Shown here piece by piece: positions 60,793-64,000 of a DNA stretch of 64,000 bases. The notes beneath the pieces are model-generated. The model saw only the letters and a list, made by a program, of their open reading frames with translations, was not told the origin of the DNA and did not search any database. Position 1 is the stretch's first letter. Every line of letters starts with the position of its first letter. The stretch spans positions 62,001 through 126,000 of the forward strand of contig NZ_SSMX01000027.1 in assembly GCF_004799515.1 (NCBI RefSeq), given 5' to 3'. The DNA comes from Phenylobacterium sp. (GTDB lineage: Bacteria > Pseudomonadota > Alphaproteobacteria > Caulobacterales > Caulobacteraceae). The translations under genes were made by a program, and so were the position numbers.

Positions 60793-61497
60793 GTGCTCGC
60801 CATCCGATCCCTGCTCTACGTCGTGCTCTTCTACCTGTGGACCGCCATGGTCGCGGTGGGCTGCACGCCGATCCTGTTCGGCCCCTCGCGCTGGACGCTG
60901 GGCATGTTCCACCTGTGGGGCCGCGGCGTGGTGGGCCTGCTGGCCGTCTGCGGCATCCGCGTCGAGGTCCGCGGCCGCGAGCACATCCCGACCGGCCCGG
61001 CCCTGGTGGCGCCCAAGCACCTTTGCATGCTGGACGTCTTCGCCCAGTTCACCTGGCTGCCCGGTTCGGTCTTCGTGATGAAGAAGGAGCTCTCCTACAT
61101 CCCCTGGTTCGGCTGGTACGCCGCCAAGGTCGGCACGATCGACATCGACCGCGGCAAGGGCGCGAGCGCGCTGAAGCAGATGGTGCGCGAGGCCAAGACC
61201 CTGTTCGCCAAGGGCCGCCAGGTGGTGATCTTCCCGGAAGGCCACCGCGGCACGCCCGGCGTCGCCGGCGACTACAAGCCGGGCGTGGCCGCCCTCTACC
61301 GCGAGCTCGACGTGCCGGTGATCCCGGTCGCCACCAACTCCGGCGTCCACTGGCCGGCCCACGGCTTCCTCCGCCGCCCCGGCCTGATCGTCTTCGAATA
61401 CCTGGAGCCGATCCCGCCCGGCCTGAAACGCGCCGAGTTCATGCGCATCCTGGAAGAGCGCATCGAGACGGCGTCGAACAAGCTGCTGGCGCTGTAG
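60793..61497 (+). CDS. Lysophospholipid acyltransferase (1-acylglycerol-3-phosphate acyltransferase, PlsC-like)
   Basis: A 234-residue membrane enzyme that acylates lysophosphatidic acid. Start is GTG (VLAIRSLLYVVLFYLWTAMVAVGC, one membrane helix). The HX4D active-site motif is PKHLCMLDVFAQF; the second motif VFVMKKELSYIPWFGWYAAKVGTIDIDRGKG and the third FPEGHRGTPG with PGVAALY follow; here FPEGHR replaces FPEGTR. It lies 2 bases after the DUF218 gene, which suggests transcription with ftsEX. Confidence 0.88.
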   Translation: MLAIRSLLYVVLFYLWTAMVAVGCTPILFGPSRWTLGMFHLWGRGVVGLLAVCGIRVEVRGREHIPTGPALVAPKHLCMLDVFAQFTWLPGSVFVMKKELSYIPWFGWYAAKVGTIDIDRGKGASALKQMVREAKTLFAKGRQVVIFPEGHRGTPGVAGDYKPGVAALYRELDVPVIPVATNSGVHWPAHGFLRRPGLIVFEYLEPIPPGLKRAEFMRILEERIETASNKLLAL

Positions 61498-61528
61498 ATC
61501 TCGCCGGGACGGTCGGAGTTGGGAGCGG

Positions 61529-62065
61529 TCAGCCCCCGACCTCCAGCGCCTCCGCCACCTCCAGCAGCCGCGCCATCCCGCGATCCCGCACGCCCTCCTG
61601 CGACAGATGCCCGACGAGCTCTCGCAGGTAGTCGATATTCCGCCCGGAGAGCCCCGTGGCGCCGGCGATCAGCTCGGCCTGGCGCTCCAGGCTGAGCGCG
61701 CCGGCCCATTGCGGATGGGTGACATCCGACAGGAAGACCAGGGCCTCGACCCGCCGGCCGTCGTCCAGGCGCACCCATCGCCGCGCCTCCACATAGGTCT
61801 CGGTCGGCTGCTCGCGCTCGATCAGATAGGCGTAGACCTCCGCCCAGTCGTTCGGCGCGATCCGGTAGGCCGCCCCGCGCACCGAGCCGCCAGGCGCCAG
61901 GCCCAGCACCAGGCCCGGCCGCTCATAGGTGCCACGATGATGGACGGAGTAGATGCAGAAGGCCCGTCGGCGGCCGGCCAGGGTCGCGGGGCGCCGCTCC
62001 ACGAAGGAAAACCCCGGCCGCCACATCAGCGAGCCGTAGCCGAAGACCCAAAGCTCGTCCGACAT
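61529..62065 (-). CDS. Gamma-glutamylcyclotransferase (ChaC-like)
   Basis: A 178-residue enzyme of the ChaC family, which breaks glutathione or related gamma-glutamyl amides into 5-oxoproline. It starts LWVFGYGSLMWRPGFSFVERRPATLAGRRRAFCIYS, the YGSL motif, and has the catalytic Glu region VYAYLIEREQPTETYVEARRW and later VTHPQWAGALSLERQAELIAGATGLSG. The GST gene is far away, so a glutathione link is only general. It is convergent with plsC and 26 bases from the divergent DUF2125 gene's start. Confidence 0.9.
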   Translation of the reverse strand: MSDELWVFGYGSLMWRPGFSFVERRPATLAGRRRAFCIYSVHHRGTYERPGLVLGLAPGGSVRGAAYRIAPNDWAEVYAYLIEREQPTETYVEARRWVRLDDGRRVEALVFLSDVTHPQWAGALSLERQAELIAGATGLSGRNIDYLRELVGHLSQEGVRDRGMARLLEVAEALEVGG

Positions 62066-62091
62066 CGGTCCCCGCGGCTATAAGGCGTCCC

Positions 62092-63135
62092 ATGTCTGTG
62101 CCCGATCCTTCCCCCGCCCGCAAACCCCGCCGGCTCGGCCTCTACCTGCCCTTCGCGGCCCTGCTCATTTTCATCGCGGGGTGGAGCGGCGTCTGGGTCT
62201 GGGCGCGCGGCGAGGCCGCCAAACGCCTGGACGCGGCCCAGGCCGCCTGGGGCCAGGCCGGCTACCAGCTCGCCTGGAAGGACCGCGAGATCGGCGGCTA
62301 TCCGTTCCGCCTCGACGTCACCCTCACCGAGGTCAGTCTGCGCGGGCTCTCCGGCTGGGGGCTGGAGGCGCCCCGGATCGAGGGCGAGGCCTATATGCAC
62401 GCGCCGACCTACTGGCTGATCGCCGCGCCGGCGGGCCTGAGCTTCGTGCGGCCCGAGGGCGGTCCCGTCTCGGTGGGCGGCAAGCTGATCCGCGCCAGCC
62501 TCAGCCACTTCCAGAACCATCCGCCCAACCTGTCCTTCGAGGGGGTGAAGCTCACCTTCGCGCCCGCGCCCGGCGCCCAGCCCTTCGCGCTCGCCTCCGC
62601 CGACCGGGTGGAGTTCCACCTGCGCGCCGGCCCCGACGACGAGGGCGGCGTCTTCGCGCGGCTGGACGGCGGCAAGGCGCGGCTCTCAGGCCTCTTCGCC
62701 CGGGTGGCCGGCGACAAGCCGATCGCCTTCACCTGGAACTCGACGCTGTCGAAGGTCAGCGCCTTCTCCGGCGCGACCTGGGCCGACGCCGTGCGTCATT
62801 GGTCCGACGCCGGGGGGCGGATGACCGTGCGCGACGCCGGGCTGATCGCCGGCGACGCCCTGGTGAACGTCAAGTCCGGGACGCTGGGCGCGGCGGCGGA
62901 CGGACGGCTGACCGGCGTCCTCGAGGTCACCCTGCGCCAGGCGCCGCGCGGCCTCGACGCGCTGAGCGCCGAGCACGTCATAGAGCCCGACGCCGCCCAG
63001 TCCGCCGCCGCCGTGGCCGAGGCCCGCCAGGGAACGGGCGACACGGCGGAAGCGAGCCTGAACTTCCAGGCCGGCCGCACCACCTTCGGCCCGGTGGCCC
63101 TGGGACCCGCGCCCAAGGCGTACGATCCGCGCTGA
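62092..63135 (+). CDS. DUF2125 domain-containing membrane-anchored protein
   Basis: A 347-residue protein with one N-terminal membrane helix (LYLPFAALLIFIAGWSGVWVWA) and a long periplasmic region of the DUF2125 family: LAWKDREIGGYPFRLDVTLTEVSLRGLSGWGLEAPRIEGEAYMHAPTYWLIAAPAGL, YPFRLD being the usual motif. It resembles the AsmA-like or lipid-transfer-type repeats of other envelope proteins. Function is unknown; its partner could be the LPS transport machinery. The methyltransferase gene begins 11 bases downstream. Confidence 0.85.
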   Translation: MSVPDPSPARKPRRLGLYLPFAALLIFIAGWSGVWVWARGEAAKRLDAAQAAWGQAGYQLAWKDREIGGYPFRLDVTLTEVSLRGLSGWGLEAPRIEGEAYMHAPTYWLIAAPAGLSFVRPEGGPVSVGGKLIRASLSHFQNHPPNLSFEGVKLTFAPAPGAQPFALASADRVEFHLRAGPDDEGGVFARLDGGKARLSGLFARVAGDKPIAFTWNSTLSKVSAFSGATWADAVRHWSDAGGRMTVRDAGLIAGDALVNVKSGTLGAAADGRLTGVLEVTLRQAPRGLDALSAEHVIEPDAAQSAAAVAEARQGTGDTAEASLNFQAGRTTFGPVALGPAPKAYDPR

Positions 63136-63146
63136 CGGGAGACGCC

Positions 63147-63770
63147 ATGGCCTCGCTCTACGACCGTTTCGTCCTGCCCAAGCTCCTCGGCTGCGCCTGC
63201 GGCTCGCGGCCGATCATGCGCCAGCGGGCCAAGGTCGTGCCGCGGGCTGAGGGCCGGGTGCTGGAGCTGGGGATCGGCATGGGCCTGAACCTCGCCTTCT
63301 ACGACCCGGAGAAGGTCAGCGCAGTGATCGGCGTCGACCCAGCCGCGGAGCTGCGCGCCGCCGCCCTGGCCGCGCCACGCGATCCGCGCCTGTCGGTGAA
63401 CGTGGAGGACGGCGACGCCGAGGCCCTGCCCTTCGCGGCGGCCAGCTTCGACAGCGTGGTCTGCACCTTCACCCTCTGCTCGGTCTGCACGCCGGCCAAG
63501 GCCTTGGCCGAAGCGCGCCGGGTGCTCAAACCCTCCGGCCGCCTGCTGTTCTGCGAGCACGGCCTGGCGCCCGATCCCGGCGTGGCGAAATGGCAGCGGC
63601 GCATCGAGCCTTTCTGGAAACGGATCGCCGGCGGCTGCCACCTCACCCGCCCCATCGGCGGCGCCATCGCGGCGGCGGGCTTCCGGATCGAGGACAGCGA
63701 CCGGATGTACGTGCCCAAGACGCCGAAGATCGCCGCCTGGAACGAGTGGGGCTCGGCCAGGATCGCTTAG
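63147..63770 (+). CDS. Class I SAM-dependent methyltransferase
   Basis: A 207-residue cytoplasmic enzyme. The SAM motif I is GRVLELGIGMGLNLAFYDPEKVSAVIGVDPA, and motif II/III is DGDAEALPFAAASFDSVVCTFTLCSVCTPAKALAEARRVLKPSGRLLFCEHGLAPD. The pattern is of the UbiE/thiopurine-type group, with the unusual Cys-rich CTFTLCSVC. The ATG follows GGGAGA at 63137-63142. Its substrate is not evident from the sequence. It is probably in one operon with the DUF2125 gene. Confidence 0.85.
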   Translation: MASLYDRFVLPKLLGCACGSRPIMRQRAKVVPRAEGRVLELGIGMGLNLAFYDPEKVSAVIGVDPAAELRAAALAAPRDPRLSVNVEDGDAEALPFAAASFDSVVCTFTLCSVCTPAKALAEARRVLKPSGRLLFCEHGLAPDPGVAKWQRRIEPFWKRIAGGCHLTRPIGGAIAAAGFRIEDSDRMYVPKTPKIAAWNEWGSARIA

Positions 63771-63795
63771 CGGGGTCGCCTAGCTGGGTGGAAGG

Positions 63796-63923
63796 TTCGC
63801 GCTGGGACCCGGTGGTAGCTGGGGGCGGGATCGAACCGCCGACCTGTGGGTTATGAATCCACCGCTCTAACCATCTGAGCTACCCAGCCGCGCAACCGCG
63901 CGCGCGCCGGGTCCCAGCGCGAA
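63796..63923. repeat. 17-bp inverted repeat enclosing tRNA-Met
   Basis: The left arm TTCGCGCTGGGACCCGG (63796-63812) is directly next to the 3' CCA end of the tRNA gene. Its perfect reverse complement lies at 63907-63923, 17 bases before the 5' end of the tRNA. Arms can pair in the precursor RNA around the tRNA. Confidence 0.9.
63813..63889 (-). tRNA. tRNA-Met (anticodon CAT, elongator type)
   Basis: A 77-nt cloverleaf on the minus strand with encoded CCA. The acceptor GGCTGGG pairs with CCCAGCT (G-U at the end), D arm GCTC...GAGC, anticodon loop TTCATAA (CAT), T arm GGCGG TTCGATC CCGCC. A regular acceptor pair and no triple G-C in the anticodon stem point to elongator Met rather than initiator. 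The last anticodon-stem pair is A-C here. A tRNA-Ile with modified C34 is the main alternative. Confidence 0.92.
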
Positions 63924-64000
63924 GGCGCGGGTTATAGGGGCTCGCCCTCCGGGCATCAAGTGAGGCCGCGGCAAGTGAGCTCGGGGTCGCGACGCCGCCT

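Overview
The window is chromosomal DNA of high GC content from an alphaproteobacterium, almost certainly a member of Caulobacteraceae and perhaps Phenylobacterium. Three things point there: a complete twelve-gene chemotaxis operon in the Caulobacter mcpA order, a CtrA-type response regulator, and two secreted proteins with PEPxxWA-CTERM tails. Genes are packed tightly, with many 4-base start/stop overlaps. No insertion sequence, prophage, CRISPR array or rRNA gene was seen. There are two tRNA genes, Arg(CCT) near 4.2 kb and Met(CAT) at 63.8 kb. The assignment rests on gene content and family recognition, since no search was run.

Layout. 0-16.5 kb: the end of a CarD/CdnL regulator, a TPR-glycosyltransferase-like protein, DctA, a choice-of-anchor A surface protein, tRNA-Arg, a sugar transporter coupled to a large M14 peptidase, a second PEP-CTERM protein, a porin, an amino acid permease, a class V aminotransferase and a secreted amidohydrolase. 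16.5-24 kb: a catabolic or detoxification cluster (cupin, VOC protein, arylsulfatase, membrane protein, DUF1330, haloalkane dehalogenase, metallo-beta-lactamase-fold hydrolase, GST, TetR). Its two divergent promoter regions carry the same roughly 30-bp site, so the whole block looks like one regulon. 24-31.9 kb: signalling genes, namely a receiver protein with a degenerate kinase dimerisation segment, a CtrA paralogue, an AraC regulator, two hybrid kinases and a MarR regulator with operator-like palindromes. 32.3-41.9 kb (minus strand): mcpA-cheX-cheYI-cheA-cheW-cheR-cheB-cheYII-cheD-cheU-cheYIII-cheE.

42-51.3 kb: an XRE-cupin regulator, a small CxxC protein, a YeiH-type exporter, an aldehyde dehydrogenase, an AGE-family epimerase, an XRE regulator, a secreted VOC protein, and a bufferin-type metallophore operon (BufA precursor, DUF692 MNIO enzyme, DUF2063 partner, DoxX protein) behind a sequence that matches a SigF-type ECF promoter. 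51.4-64 kb: housekeeping genes, namely a TlpA thioredoxin divergent from argH-lptM-like-lysA, a phosphoribosyltransferase, a zinc-ribbon protein, ftsE-ftsX-ydcF-plsC, a ChaC-like cyclotransferase, a DUF2125 protein, a methyltransferase and tRNA-Met, the last enclosed by a perfect 17-bp inverted repeat.

The points most worth a second look are the shared TetR-type operator, the FliM-like tail on CheYIII together with the acidic Leu-Phe tails of CheD and CheU, the pseudo-kinase/receiver protein next to the CtrA paralogue, the palindrome at the expected transcript start of the bufferin operon, and the inverted repeat around tRNA-Met.
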